From: Chersky-840 sp050011815
GTDB lineage: Bacteria; Actinomycetota; Acidimicrobiia; Acidimicrobiales; UBA8190
Assembly (NCBI GenBank): GCA_050011815.1
Contig: JBEKIJ010000006.1
Span: 124,001 to 188,000, forward strand
Length of the DNA: 64,000 nucleotides
Direction of reading: 5' to 3'
Part shown: positions 33,496 through 42,184 of the stretch, piece after piece
Numbering within the stretch: the stretch's first letter is position 1
Layout: each line of letters opens with the position of its first letter
The notes under the pieces: generated by a model
The model's input: only the letters and a program-made list of their open reading frames with translations
Database searches by the model: none
Told to the model about the DNA's origin: nothing
Translations under genes and position numbers: made by a program

Positions 33496-34239
33496 GTGCG
33501 CCGAGACACACTCACCACCGGCGCCCGCAACAGCCGGTTCGCCCGCCGCCTCTTCACCGGCCTCCCCGACCGTTACGACCGTCTGGCGGAGTGGCTCTCG
33601 CTCGGCCAGAACGGCCGCTGGCGCCGGGCCATGGTGGACCACATCGTCCCCGGCAAGCCCCGGCGCATCCTCGACGTGGCCACGGGGCCGGCCGGCGTGG
33701 CCCTGCAGCTGGCGCAGCGCACCGGCGCCCAGGTCGTCGGCGTCGACCTCACCGAAGCGATGATCCGCCAGGGCCAGGCCAACGTGGCGCGCGCCGGGGC
33801 GGAGAAGCAGGTGCAGGTGGTGCTGGGCAAGGGCGAGCAGCTGCCCTTTCCCGACGCCACCTTCGACGCCCTCACCTTCACCTATCTCCTCCGCTACGTC
33901 GAGGACCCCCAAGCCACCCTGCGCGAGCTGGCCCGGGTGGTGCGGCCCGGGGGCACGGTCGGCAACCTCGAGTTCCTCGTCCCCGCCAGCCGGTTCTGGC
34001 GCTTCTGGTGGTGGGGCTACACCCGGTTGGTCCTCCCCCTGGGCGGGGCGCTCACCGGCGGCCGCGAGTGGTTCACCGTGGGCCGGTTCCTCGGGCCCAA
34101 CATCTCGGGCCACTACCGCCGCTACCCGTTGGCCTGGACGGTGCAGGCCTGGCGCGAGGCGGGGATCGACGACGTGGCGGTGCGCACCATGAGCCTCGGC
34201 GGCGGCCTCGTCATGTGGGGGACCCGGGCCGGTGGCTGA
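33496..34239 (+). CDS. menG: Demethylmenaquinone methyltransferase
   Basis: 247 residues, GTG start. Class I SAM motif ILDVATGPAGVALQLAQRTG, YDRLAEWLSLGQNGRWRRAM, then GKGEQLPFPDATFDALTFTY and LRELARVVRPGGTVGNLEFL are the Ubie_methyltran signatures. Adds the ring methyl in the last step of menaquinone synthesis. Its 3' end overlaps the next gene by eight bases. Confidence 0.9.
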   Translation: MRRDTLTTGARNSRFARRLFTGLPDRYDRLAEWLSLGQNGRWRRAMVDHIVPGKPRRILDVATGPAGVALQLAQRTGAQVVGVDLTEAMIRQGQANVARAGAEKQVQVVLGKGEQLPFPDATFDALTFTYLLRYVEDPQATLRELARVVRPGGTVGNLEFLVPASRFWRFWWWGYTRLVLPLGGALTGGREWFTVGRFLGPNISGHYRRYPLAWTVQAWREAGIDDVAVRTMSLGGGLVMWGTRAGG

Positions 34240-34963
34240 GACCCCCCGCCCGGCCTTCTACGCGGCCCGACGCGGCGGGTGGCACGACTGGTGGACGGTC
34301 CTCCACCCGCCCTACACGGCCTGGCATCTCTCCTACGTCGTGCTGGGGGCCTCGCTCGCCCCCCGGGTCCAGGTGTCCCGGATGCTCGCCACCCTCCTGG
34401 CCTTCTTCCTGGCCGTCGGGATCGCGGCCCACTGCCTCGACGAGCTCCACGGGCGTCCCCTGCGCACCCTCATCCCGGCCCGGGCCCTGGTCGGCGCCAC
34501 CCTGGTGTCGCTGGCCGGCGCCGTGGCCATCGGGGCCCTGGGGGTGGCGACGGTGGGCGCGGTGCTCATCCCCTTCATCGTGGTCGGCCCGCTCCTCGTC
34601 ATCGCCTACAACGCCGAGCTCCTCGGCGGGGTCGTCCACACCGACGCCGGCTTCGCACTGGCCTGGGGTGCCTTCCCGGTCCTCACCGCCTACGCGGCCC
34701 AAGCGGGCACCTTGGCCCTGGCCCCGGCGCTGGCGGCCCTGGGCGCCTTCGCCCTGTCGTGGGCCCAGCGCAGCCTCTCCACGCCGGCCCGCACGCTGCG
34801 CCGATCGGTCCGCGCCGTGGACGGCGCCTTGACCATGGCGGACGGCACGGCCCGGCAGCTCGACGAGCGGTTCCTCCTCGCCCCCCTCGAGCGCGCCTTG
34901 CGGGCCATGTCATGGGGCATGGTCACCCTGGCGGCCGCCGTGGCCGTGGCCCGACTGACCTGA
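34232..34963 (+). CDS. Polytopic membrane protein coupled to menG
   Basis: 243 residues with about seven membrane helices. Starts at a GTG inside menG. WWTVLHPPYTAWHLSYVVLG leads into a helix pair, then AAHCLDELHGRPLRTLIPAR, where an acidic motif sits where UbiA prenyltransferases carry their first Asp-rich motif; the second Asp motif is not evident (SWAQRSLSTPARTLRRS). I do not recognise the family. The coupling to menG suggests a membrane or quinone role. Confidence 0.65.
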   Translation: MAETPRPAFYAARRGGWHDWWTVLHPPYTAWHLSYVVLGASLAPRVQVSRMLATLLAFFLAVGIAAHCLDELHGRPLRTLIPARALVGATLVSLAGAVAIGALGVATVGAVLIPFIVVGPLLVIAYNAELLGGVVHTDAGFALAWGAFPVLTAYAAQAGTLALAPALAALGAFALSWAQRSLSTPARTLRRSVRAVDGALTMADGTARQLDERFLLAPLERALRAMSWGMVTLAAAVAVARLT

Positions 34964-34984
34964 CCGGCGACCGGCGCCCCTCGC

Positions 34985-35458
34985 CTAGGGCGGTGGGTCG
35001 GCCTCGAGGTGCCGCCGCATCCCGGCCACGGTCGCCTCGATGACGCGGTCATGGCCCCACCGCATGAGGGGGGAGGCCACCCGGGCCGCCAACCGCATGG
35101 GCCGCTGCTTCATCTCGACGGTCCACGACGCCTCGGCCCACGTGCCCCGGTCATGGGGTTCGAGCAGGAGGTGCGCTTCGCCCTCGAGATCCCCGTGCAC
35201 GGTGGCATCGATCCGGGACGGCGGGGTGCAGCGATCCAGGACCACCCGGATGCGCATGGTGTAGGGCACCGGCGGGGAGACCAGCCCGTGCAGCACCGAT
35301 CCCGCCACGAGCCCGGGCCCCTCGAGGCGGAACTCCCGCAACCACGACCACCACGCCTCGAACCGCTCGCAGTGCTCGATCGACCTCCACATGGCCTCCC
35401 GGGGGACGTCGAAGGAGAACCGCCCGCGGTAGTCGATGACCGAGGTCGATCGGGCCAC
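34985..35458 (-). CDS. SRPBCC (START-like) domain protein
   Basis: 157 residues from GTG 35458. YRGRFSFDVPREAMWRSIEH starts the fold, with VLDRCTPPSRIDATVHGDLE and ASWTVEMKQRPMRLAARVAS on later strands and a C-terminal helix. Polyketide-cyclase/SRPBCC proteins bind hydrophobic ligands; the ligand here is unknown. Five bases after the zinc-ribbon gene, so probably one operon. Confidence 0.78.
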   Translation of the reverse strand: MARSTSVIDYRGRFSFDVPREAMWRSIEHCERFEAWWSWLREFRLEGPGLVAGSVLHGLVSPPVPYTMRIRVVLDRCTPPSRIDATVHGDLEGEAHLLLEPHDRGTWAEASWTVEMKQRPMRLAARVASPLMRWGHDRVIEATVAGMRRHLEADPPP

Positions 35459-35463
35459 GGGGC

Positions 35464-35679
35464 CTAGTCCCGGGCCGGTTCGTCGGGAGAGGCCGGTTCG
35501 TGGGGATAGACCGCCCGGCAGGCCGGGCACCACCGCTCGACCTCGGCCATGGTCGGGCCCCGCCGCAGGGCCCCCTGCTCGTCGGTCTCGAGGTAGACCC
35601 GGCGCACGGGCTCGAGCGACACCTCCGCCCCGCCACAACTTTCGCACGTCGTACCTGGTGACGACCCTTTCTTCACCAC
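35464..35679 (-). CDS. Small zinc-ribbon protein
   Basis: 71 residues from GTG 35679 (GTG 35694 is an alternative). Two CxxC knuckles, TTCESCGGAEVSLEPVRRVY and WCPACRAVYPHE, make a zinc ribbon resembling small actinobacterial hypothetical proteins. Upstream of and probably cotranscribed with the SRPBCC gene. Function unknown. Confidence 0.65.
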   Translation of the reverse strand: MVKKGSSPGTTCESCGGAEVSLEPVRRVYLETDEQGALRRGPTMAEVERWCPACRAVYPHEPASPDEPARD

Positions 35680-35689
35680 CGCCGAACGG

Positions 35690-35695
35690 TACACT
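35690..35695 (+). promoter_or_regulatory. Candidate -10 element of panB
   Basis: TACACT preceded by GG matches the actinobacterial TAnnnT -10 and would start transcription about 60 bp before the panB ATG. The matching -35 is weak (CTTTCT at 17 bp). Confidence 0.35.
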
Positions 35696-35761
35696 GGACC
35701 TCAGTATCCGGTCCCGACGCCGCCGGCAGCCCTCGTGCGCTGGACGGCAAGGAGGCCCCAC

Positions 35762-36598
35762 ATGGCACCCAAGATCACGGCCCCCGAGGTCCGTTCCCGC
35801 AAGCGGGCGCGCGGCGCTCCACCCCTCGTGATGCTCACCGCCTACGACACCCCCGGGGCCCGCATCGCCGACGCGGCGGGGGTGGACATGATCCTGGTGG
35901 GCGACTCCCTGGCCAACAACGTCCTGGGCCTGGCCGACACCCTCCAGGTCGACGTGGGGGTCATGGCCCACCACGTGGCGGCCGTGGGCCGCGCCTCGAC
36001 CCGGGCCCTGGTGGTGGGCGACATGCCCTGGCTCAGCTACCACGTGTCGGTGGAGGACACCATCCGCAACGCCGCCACCCTGGTCAGAGCGGGTGCGGAG
36101 GCCGTGAAGCTCGAGGGCGGCCGCTCCCGGGTGGCCATGATCGAGGCCCTGGTCGCCACCGAGATCCCGGTCATGGGCCATCTGGGCCTGACCCCCCAGT
36201 CGGTCCACGCCATGGGGGGCTACAAGGTCCAGGCCAAAGAGGCCGTCGCCGCCGAGGCCCTCCTCCTCGACGCCAAGGCCATCACCGCGGCGGGGGTCTT
36301 CGCCATGGTGCTCGAAGGGGTCCCCGACGTGGTGGCGGCCCGGATCACCGAGGAGGTCGACGTCCCCACCATCGGGATCGGGGCCGGACCCTCCTGTGAC
36401 GGCCAGGTCCTGGTCTTCCACGACCTCCTCGGCCTGGGCGTGGGCCGGGTCCCCAAGTTCGTCCGCCGCTATGCGGACCTGGCCTCGGTGGCCGTGGAGT
36501 CGATCTCGGCCTGGGCCGCCGACGTCCGCTCCGGGGAGTTCCCCTCCGATGCCGAGACCTACCACCAGCCCGCCGACCCGGGCCCCGGGGGCTCCTGA
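35762..36598 (+). CDS. panB: 3-methyl-2-oxobutanoate hydroxymethyltransferase
   Basis: 278 residues. First step of pantothenate synthesis. LVMLTAYDTPGARIADAAGV, DMILVGDSLANNVLGLADTL, EAVKLEGGRSRV, PVMGHLGLTPQSVHAMGGYK and PTIGIGAGPSCDGQVLVFHD are the complete family signatures, with the metal-binding Asp residues (VGDSL, VGDMPW) and catalytic Glu present. Start ATG is the first in frame after the candidate promoter. Confidence 0.96.
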   Translation: MAPKITAPEVRSRKRARGAPPLVMLTAYDTPGARIADAAGVDMILVGDSLANNVLGLADTLQVDVGVMAHHVAAVGRASTRALVVGDMPWLSYHVSVEDTIRNAATLVRAGAEAVKLEGGRSRVAMIEALVATEIPVMGHLGLTPQSVHAMGGYKVQAKEAVAAEALLLDAKAITAAGVFAMVLEGVPDVVAARITEEVDVPTIGIGAGPSCDGQVLVFHDLLGLGVGRVPKFVRRYADLASVAVESISAWAADVRSGEFPSDAETYHQPADPGPGGS

Positions 36599-36737
36599 CC
36601 CACCCGTCAGGTACCATGGCCGCTGGCCACGGACCGGGTCACCATCCGGGACGGGCCGACCGTCAGAAGCCCTGCTCCGCCGGGTGGCGGAGCCCCGTTC
36701 GCCGAGTGGCGCGGGTCCAGAGGGAGGTGAGCCGCGC

Positions 36738-37103
36738 GTGCGGCCGTACGAAGCAATGATCATCTTCGACCCCGAGGTCGAAGAGGGGGCCATCCAGGGA
36801 GCCCTGGACCGGGCGCTCGAGGTGGTCCGGTCCAACGGAGGCACGACGGGCACCGTCGACCGCTGGGGCCGCCGCACCCTCGCCTACGAGATGAACAAGA
36901 AGCGCGAGGGCTACTACGTGGTGGCGGAGTTCACCGCCGAGCCCAAGGCGTCCGCCGAGCTCGACAGGTTTCTCGTGCTGGCCGATGAGGTCATGCGCCA
37001 CAAGATCATCCGGGTGCCGGAGAAGGTCGCCGGCCGGGCACCGTCCAAAGCCCCCTCCGGGGCCAAGGTGCCCGCCGGGGACGCGGCTCGCAGCGCCGGC
37101 TGA
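36738..37103 (+). CDS. rpsF: 30S ribosomal protein S6
   Basis: 121 residues from a GTG with AGGGAGG ten bases upstream. VRPYEAMIIFDPEVEEGAIQ, GTVDRWGRRTLAYEMNKKRE GYYVVAEF and DEVMRHKIIRVPEK are characteristic of S6. A ~20-residue Ala/Pro/Lys tail is added at the end. First gene of rpsF-ssb-rpsR-rplI. Confidence 0.95.
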   Translation: MRPYEAMIIFDPEVEEGAIQGALDRALEVVRSNGGTTGTVDRWGRRTLAYEMNKKREGYYVVAEFTAEPKASAELDRFLVLADEVMRHKIIRVPEKVAGRAPSKAPSGAKVPAGDAARSAG

Positions 37104-37130
37104 GGCCGGTCGCGGAGGAGGAAGAAAGAC

Positions 37131-37598
37131 ATGGCAAACGGCAACAACATCACGCTCGTGGGGAACATCACCCGCGACCCCGAGCTCCGCTTCACCCCCA
37201 CCGGCCAGGCCACGGCCACCTTCGGGTTGGCGGTCAACCGGCGCTGGCAGAACCGCCAGACCCAGGAATGGGAAGAGGCCACGTCGTTCTTCGACGTCGT
37301 GTGCTGGCGCGAGATGGCCGAGAACGCCTCCGAAAGCCTGGCCCGGGGCTCCCGGGTGATCGTCACCGGCCGGCTCGAGCAGCGGTCGTGGGAGACCCAG
37401 GACGGCGACAAGCGGTCCAAGGTCGAGGTGGTGGCCGACGAGATCGGCCCCAGCCTGCGGTGGGCCACGGCCCAGGTGACCAAGAACGAGCGCCGCGGTC
37501 CGGGCGAGGCGGCGCCCCCCCGGGGCGGCGGTGCCGACCGCCAGCCCGCCGCCCAGGCGGCGGGGAGCGGCTACGGCTTCGACGAGGAACCGTTCTGA
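37131..37598 (+). CDS. ssb: Single-stranded DNA-binding protein
   Basis: 155 residues. OB fold: NNITLVGNITRDPELRFTPT, ATFGLAVNRRWQN, FFDVVCWREMAENASESLAR and RVIVTGRLEQRSWE. A Gly/Pro/Ala linker leads to the acidic tip GFDEEPF, which recruits repair and replication proteins. RBS GGAGGA before ATG. Its position between rpsF and rpsR is conserved. Confidence 0.97.
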   Translation: MANGNNITLVGNITRDPELRFTPTGQATATFGLAVNRRWQNRQTQEWEEATSFFDVVCWREMAENASESLARGSRVIVTGRLEQRSWETQDGDKRSKVEVVADEIGPSLRWATAQVTKNERRGPGEAAPPRGGGADRQPAAQAAGSGYGFDEEPF

Positions 37599-37601
37599 GC
37601 C

Positions 37602-37826
37602 ATGGCGAGCACCACGGAGAAGCCCTGCGCGCTGTGTCGGGACAAGGTCCAGTGGGTCGACTACAAGAACGTCACCCTGCTGCGCACCTACATGAGTGAG
37701 CGGGGCAAGATCCACGCCCGCCAGGTGACGGGGAACTGCGCCCGCCACCAAGGAGAGGTCTCGGTGGCCATCAAGACCGCGCGCGAGCTCGTGCTGCTGC
37801 CGCGCGGCGTCAGGAGTGTTGTGTGA
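37602..37826 (+). CDS. rpsR: 30S ribosomal protein S18
   Basis: 74 residues. CALCRDKVQWVDYKNVTLLR, TYMSERGKIHARQVTGNCAR HQ and VSVAIKTARELVLLP define S18. Cysteines in CALC and NCARH make this the zinc-binding C+ form. Three bases after ssb; the stop overlaps the rplI start. Confidence 0.96.
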   Translation: MASTTEKPCALCRDKVQWVDYKNVTLLRTYMSERGKIHARQVTGNCARHQGEVSVAIKTARELVLLPRGVRSVV

Positions 37827-38275
37827 TGCGGGTCCTCTTGCGAAGTGACATCTCGGGTGTGGGGAAGAAGGGCGACATCGTCGACGTCGCCAAGGGCTTC
37901 GCCCGCAACTTCCTCTTCCCGACCGGGAGCGCCCTCGTCGCCACCGGGGGCGTCGAAGCCCAGGCGGCCTCGATGCGCAAGTCCCGTGCCCTGCGCGACG
38001 CCCAGGACAAGGAATCGGCGCAGGCCGTTGCGGACGTGCTGCGCACGGCCACGGTGACGATCACCGCCCGCGCCGCGGCGGAAGGACGACTGTTCGGTTC
38101 GGTCTCCACCACCGACATCGCCGAGGCGCTCGCCACCCAGACCGGCGCCGTGGTCGATCGCCGCAAGATCCACCTCACCGAGCCGCTCAAGTCGGTGGGG
38201 ACCCACGCCGTCCCCCTCCGGTTGCATCCCGAGGTCGACGTCGAGCTGACCGTCGAGGTCGTGGCCGAGGCCTGA
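37826..38275 (+). CDS. rplI: 50S ribosomal protein L9
   Basis: 149 residues from ATG 37826, which shares one base with the rpsR stop; AGGAG stands nine bases upstream (GTG 37823 is also possible). MRVLLRSDISGVGKKGDIVD VAKGFARNFLFP is the L9 N-terminal domain, followed by the connecting helix and a C-terminal domain (RLFGSVSTTDIAEALATQTG). Confidence 0.95.
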   Translation: MRVLLRSDISGVGKKGDIVDVAKGFARNFLFPTGSALVATGGVEAQAASMRKSRALRDAQDKESAQAVADVLRTATVTITARAAAEGRLFGSVSTTDIAEALATQTGAVVDRRKIHLTEPLKSVGTHAVPLRLHPEVDVELTVEVVAEA

Positions 38276-38290
38276 ATGGCCTGACTGTCA

Positions 38291-38317
38291 CACCCGGTTG
38301 CCACGGTGGGCCGGGTG
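38291..38317 (+). terminator. Hairpin after rplI
   Basis: CACCCGG and CCGGGTG form a 7-bp stem 15 bases after the rplI stop. No U-run follows, so termination by this hairpin alone is uncertain. Confidence 0.4.
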
Positions 38318-38347
38318 CGACGACACCGGCGGACCCGGCTCCCGGGG

Positions 38348-38421
38348 TTATCCCCAGCCCCCGCCTCTCGGGGTGCGGGTCGTCCACATGGTTGTCCACC
38401 GCAAACATCGGGTTGTCCACC
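38348..38421 (+). promoter_or_regulatory. DnaA-box-like cluster upstream of dnaB
   Basis: TTATCCCCA (38348-38356), TCGTCCACA (38380-38388) and two TTGTCCACC (38392-38400 and 38413-38421) all point the same way within 74 bp. Each differs from TT[AG]TCCACA at one base. The last two are exactly 21 bp apart, two helical turns. DnaA control of the helicase gene is a plausible reading. Confidence 0.6.
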
Positions 38422-38483
38422 TCAAATTCCCAGGGTTGCACCCCTCGTTACCCCCAGGCCCGGTAGGCGAAGGTAGCGGGGAC

Positions 38484-39854
38484 ATGGCCCAACCCTACGA
38501 AGAGACCCCGGTACGCCGACTCCACCCCGTCGGCGCCCGCGTCCCGCCCCACAACCTCGACGCCGAGGAGTCCCTACTCGGGGCCATGCTGCTCTCTCGC
38601 GACGCCATCGCGGCCGCCCTCGAGTGCTGCGTGTCCGAGGACTTCTACAAGCCCGCCCACGGACACGTCTTCGCGGCGGTGACCGCCCTCTACGCCCGCG
38701 GCGAGCCCGCCGACCCCGTCACCGTGGCCGACGAGCTGCGCCGCCAGGGACTGCTCGACGCCGTGGGCGACGCCTCGGTACTGATCTCGTTGCAGGTGAA
38801 CACCCCGTCGACGGCCAACGCCTCGCACTACGCCCGCATCGTCGAGGAGCACGCCCTGCTGCGCCGGCTCGTGGTGGTGGCGGGCGAGATCGCCGAGCTC
38901 GGCTTCAGCCTGCCCGAGGACGTCTCGACGGTGATCGACCGCGCCGAGGCCATGGTGTTCGAAGTGGCCCAGCGTCGCGTGGTCGACACCATGGCGCCCT
39001 TGCGCGAGCTCCTCGCCGCGAGCCTCGACCATCTCGAGAGCCTCTTCGAACGCGGCGACACCATCACCGGTGTCCCCACCGGCTACGGCGACCTCGACGA
39101 GCGCCTGGCCGGGTTGCAGAAGTCGAACCTCGTCGTGGTGGGGGCACGGCCCGCCATGGGCAAGACGAGCTTCGCCCTGGGCATCGCCCAGCACGCCGCG
39201 GTGCACGCCCGGGTGCCCGTGCTCGTCTTCTCGCTCGAGATGAGCCACCTCGAGCTCACCCAGCGCCTGCTGTGCTCCGAAGCGCACGTCGACGCCACCC
39301 GGATGCGCAACGGACGCCTCCTCGAGTCGGACTGGCCCAAGATCTCCGACGCCATCGGCCGTCTCGGCGACGCCCCCATCTACATCGACGACAACCCCAA
39401 CCTCACCGTCATGGAGATCAGGGCCAAGGCGCGCCGTCTGAAAGCACGCGAGGGGCTCGGCCTCGTGATCGTCGACTACCTCCAGCTCATGAGCGGCCAC
39501 ACCAAGAGCCGGGCCGAGAACCGCCAGGTCGAGGTGTCCGAGATCAGCCGCGGCCTCAAGGTCCTCGCCCGCGAGCTCGACATCCCCGTGGTGGCGTTGT
39601 CGCAGCTCTCCCGAAATCTCGAGATGCGCCAGGACAAGCGGCCGGTGCTGGCCGACCTGCGCGAGTCGGGGTCGATCGAGCAGGACGCGGACGTGGTGCT
39701 CTTCATCTACCGCGACGAGATCTACAACCCCGACTCGGCCGAGCGGGGCTCGGCCGAGATCATCATCTCCAAGCACCGCAACGGGCCCACCGGCATGGTC
39801 CAACTCGCCTTCGTGGACCGCTTCACCCGCTTCGCCAGCATGGCCCGGGTCTGA
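38484..39854 (+). CDS. dnaB: Replicative DNA helicase DnaB
   Basis: 456 residues from ATG 38484. N-terminal domain: VPPHNLDAEESLLGAMLLSR. RecA-type motor: Walker A GARPAMGKTSFALGIAQHAA, VFSLEMSHLELTQRLL, Walker B LVIVDYLQLM, then ALSQLSRNLEMRQDKRPVLA DLRESGSIEQDAD and the arginine finger region IISKHRNGPTG. No intein is present, unlike the mycobacterial homologue. The probable loader DciA is encoded near the origin. Confidence 0.97.
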   Translation: MAQPYEETPVRRLHPVGARVPPHNLDAEESLLGAMLLSRDAIAAALECCVSEDFYKPAHGHVFAAVTALYARGEPADPVTVADELRRQGLLDAVGDASVLISLQVNTPSTANASHYARIVEEHALLRRLVVVAGEIAELGFSLPEDVSTVIDRAEAMVFEVAQRRVVDTMAPLRELLAASLDHLESLFERGDTITGVPTGYGDLDERLAGLQKSNLVVVGARPAMGKTSFALGIAQHAAVHARVPVLVFSLEMSHLELTQRLLCSEAHVDATRMRNGRLLESDWPKISDAIGRLGDAPIYIDDNPNLTVMEIRAKARRLKAREGLGLVIVDYLQLMSGHTKSRAENRQVEVSEISRGLKVLARELDIPVVALSQLSRNLEMRQDKRPVLADLRESGSIEQDADVVLFIYRDEIYNPDSAERGSAEIIISKHRNGPTGMVQLAFVDRFTRFASMARV

Positions 39855-39910
39855 GCGAGCGCGCCCCGAAGCGGTCCCGGCGGCTCGGGACCGGCGTTAC
39901 GGTTTCGCCG

Positions 39911-42178
39911 ATGACCCATGACGCCGCCATCGGGGACGACGCCACCGGGGACGCCGGCACCTTCGGCCGTGCCGTGCGAGCCGTGGCGGAGGGGACCGAC
40001 CCGATCGAGGCGGCGCGGTCGGTGCTGGCGACCATGACCCCCGAGGAGCGGCTGTGGTGCCTCGACGGCGACCTCCCCTTCTGGGCCGGCCTGGGGGACC
40101 TGGGCACCGGCGGCTACCACAAGCGCCCGTTCCCCGCGGCTCGACTCGAGCGCCTCGGCATCCCCGGATTCGCCTTCTCCGACGGGCCCCGCGGCGTGGT
40201 CATCGGGCCGGCGACGTGCTTCCCGGTGAGCATGGCGCGCGGCGCCACCTGGGACGTCGACCTCGAGGAACGCATCGGCGAAGCCATCGGCCGCGAGCTG
40301 CGGGCCGTGGGCGCCACCCTGTACGGCGGGGTGTGCGTGAACGTCCTGCGTCACCCGGCGTGGGGCCGGGCCCAGGAGACCTACGGCGAGGACCCCGTGC
40401 ACGTGGGCGAGCTGGGCGCGGCGCTGACACGCGGCGTCCAACGCCACGCCATGGCCTGTGTGAAGCACCTGGCGTGCAACTCCATGGAGAACGCGCGCTT
40501 CCTCGTCGACGTGACCGTGGACGAGGTCAGCCTGCACGAGGTGTTCCTCCCCCACTTCCGCCGCATCGTCGACGAGGGTGTGGCCGTCGTCATGAGCGCC
40601 TACAACTCGGTGAACGGGCATTGGTGCGGCGAGAACGGCGCCCTGTTGACCGAGGTGCTGCGCGACGAGTGGGGATTCGAAGGGTTCGTGATCAGCGACT
40701 GGATCTTCGGGCTGCGCCACGCGCCGGCGTCGGTGCCGGCCGGGCTCGACGTCGAGATGCCCTACCGGATGCTGCGCGCCCGGGACCTGCCCGGTGCCCT
40801 CGAGCGTCACGAGATCTCCTGGGACGACGTCGACCGCGCCGTGACCCGGCTGCTCGCCACCTTGCTGCGCTTCCACGACGTGCTCCGGACGCCGTCGCCG
40901 GGTATCGACGTCCTGGCCTGCGCCGAGCACCGCGCCCTGGCCCGCGAGGCGGCCGCCAAGTCCGCAGTGGTGCTGCGCAACGAACCGGTGGCCGGCACGC
41001 CGCTGCTCCCCCTCGACCCGGCCGCACTGCGGCGGGTGGCGGTGGTGGGTCGCCTGGGCGCGCTGCGCAATCTCGGCGACGGCGGATCGAGCGACGTGTG
41101 GGCCCCGACCGCGGTGACCGTGGTCGACGGTCTGGGCGCGTCGCTGGGTGGCACCGAGGTGGTCGCCCTCGACGGGGAGGACGTCGGGGCCGCCGCGTCC
41201 GGGGCGGCGTCGTGCGACGTGGCCGTGGTGGTGGTCGGCTACACCCGCCAGGACGAGGGCGAGTACATCGGCGGCGACTCGACCGCCCATCTGGCCGAGC
41301 TGTTCCCGGGCCCCGACGACCCCGACCTGGCGCAGCGCTTCACGGACTCCGTCGCGGCGGACCCGGGCCCCGACATGTCGAGGGCGGTCCCCGGTCCCGA
41401 GCCCATGGGGTTCGCCCCGGGCGGGGATCGCCTGTCCCTGCGCCTCCACGCCGAGGACGAGGCGCTCATCGCCGCGGTGGCGGCCGCCAATCCGCGTACC
41501 GTCGTGGCCATCGTGGCGGGCAGCGCCGTGGTCGTCTCGGCCTGGGACCGGCACGTGCCGGCCGTCGTGCAGTCCTGGTACGCGGGGATGGAGGGTGGCC
41601 ACGGGCTGGCCGACGTGCTCCTGGGCACGGTCGACGCCGGGGGCCGGCTCCCCTTCACGGTGCCCAGCGACGAGGCGCACCTGCCCCCTTTCGAGCGCGA
41701 CGCCGATGCGGTGACCTACGGCCCCTGGCACGGTTGGTGGCTCCTCGAGCGCGACGGCCACGCGCCGGCGTACCCCTTCGGGTTCGGGCTGTCGTACACG
41801 ACGTTCCGGTGCGAGGCCTTCGCGGCCACCGTCGACGACGACGGGATCGTGGTGCGGGGCACGGTCCGCAACACGGGGCCCCGGCGCGGCACCGACGTGG
41901 TGCAGGTCTACGGCGGGCACCAGGGTTGGGACGCGGCGAACCGCCCGCGGCGCCGGCTGCTGGGCTTCGCCCGGGTCGAGACCGACGCCGGGTCCGGCGT
42001 CGACGTCGTCATCGCCATCCCGTGGGACCGCCTCGCCGTGCGCGACAGCGAACGCCATGGCTGGGCGGTCGAGCCCGGTGTCTACGTGCTCGACGTGGCC
42101 CGCCACGCCGCCGACCCGGCGGCGCTGCGGCTCACGGTGGAGGTGGCCGGCTCGGAGCCGGCGTCTCGCATCCTCTGA
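39911..42178 (+). CDS. Glycoside hydrolase family 3 protein (beta-glucosidase-like)
   Basis: 755 residues. GH3 TIM barrel with GFAFSDGPRGVV, WGRAQETYGEDPVHVGELGA, CVKHLACNSMENARF and the nucleophile motif GFVISDWIFG (Asp263). The alpha/beta sandwich (VVLRNEPVAGTPLLPL, VVVGYTRQDEGEY) and a fibronectin-III-like domain (YPFGFGLSYTTF, VVQVYGG) follow. No signal peptide, so probably intracellular. TACGGT (39898-39903) ends seven bases before the ATG, pointing to a leaderless mRNA. Confidence 0.92.
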   Translation: MTHDAAIGDDATGDAGTFGRAVRAVAEGTDPIEAARSVLATMTPEERLWCLDGDLPFWAGLGDLGTGGYHKRPFPAARLERLGIPGFAFSDGPRGVVIGPATCFPVSMARGATWDVDLEERIGEAIGRELRAVGATLYGGVCVNVLRHPAWGRAQETYGEDPVHVGELGAALTRGVQRHAMACVKHLACNSMENARFLVDVTVDEVSLHEVFLPHFRRIVDEGVAVVMSAYNSVNGHWCGENGALLTEVLRDEWGFEGFVISDWIFGLRHAPASVPAGLDVEMPYRMLRARDLPGALERHEISWDDVDRAVTRLLATLLRFHDVLRTPSPGIDVLACAEHRALAREAAAKSAVVLRNEPVAGTPLLPLDPAALRRVAVVGRLGALRNLGDGGSSDVWAPTAVTVVDGLGASLGGTEVVALDGEDVGAAASGAASCDVAVVVVGYTRQDEGEYIGGDSTAHLAELFPGPDDPDLAQRFTDSVAADPGPDMSRAVPGPEPMGFAPGGDRLSLRLHAEDEALIAAVAAANPRTVVAIVAGSAVVVSAWDRHVPAVVQSWYAGMEGGHGLADVLLGTVDAGGRLPFTVPSDEAHLPPFERDADAVTYGPWHGWWLLERDGHAPAYPFGFGLSYTTFRCEAFAATVDDDGIVVRGTVRNTGPRRGTDVVQVYGGHQGWDAANRPRRRLLGFARVETDAGSGVDVVIAIPWDRLAVRDSERHGWAVEPGVYVLDVARHAADPAALRLTVEVAGSEPASRIL

Positions 42179-42184
42179 GGGCCT

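Noticed and set aside
32035..34113. 692-codon minus-strand open frame across the menJ-menG region
   Set aside because: The real genes on both strands have full domain signatures; this frame does not.
38484..39854. Intein in DnaB, as in Mycobacterium, to explain the LAGLIDADG gene
   Set aside because: The DnaB sequence is uninterrupted across Walker A and the other motifs.
38624..39910. In-frame upstream extension of the GH3 gene through dnaB
   Set aside because: It reads dnaB in the wrong frame; the GH3 start at 39911 has a -10 element seven bases before it.
39722..42106. 794-codon minus-strand frame opposite the GH3 gene
   Set aside because: Shadow frame; GH3 catalytic motifs are on the plus strand.
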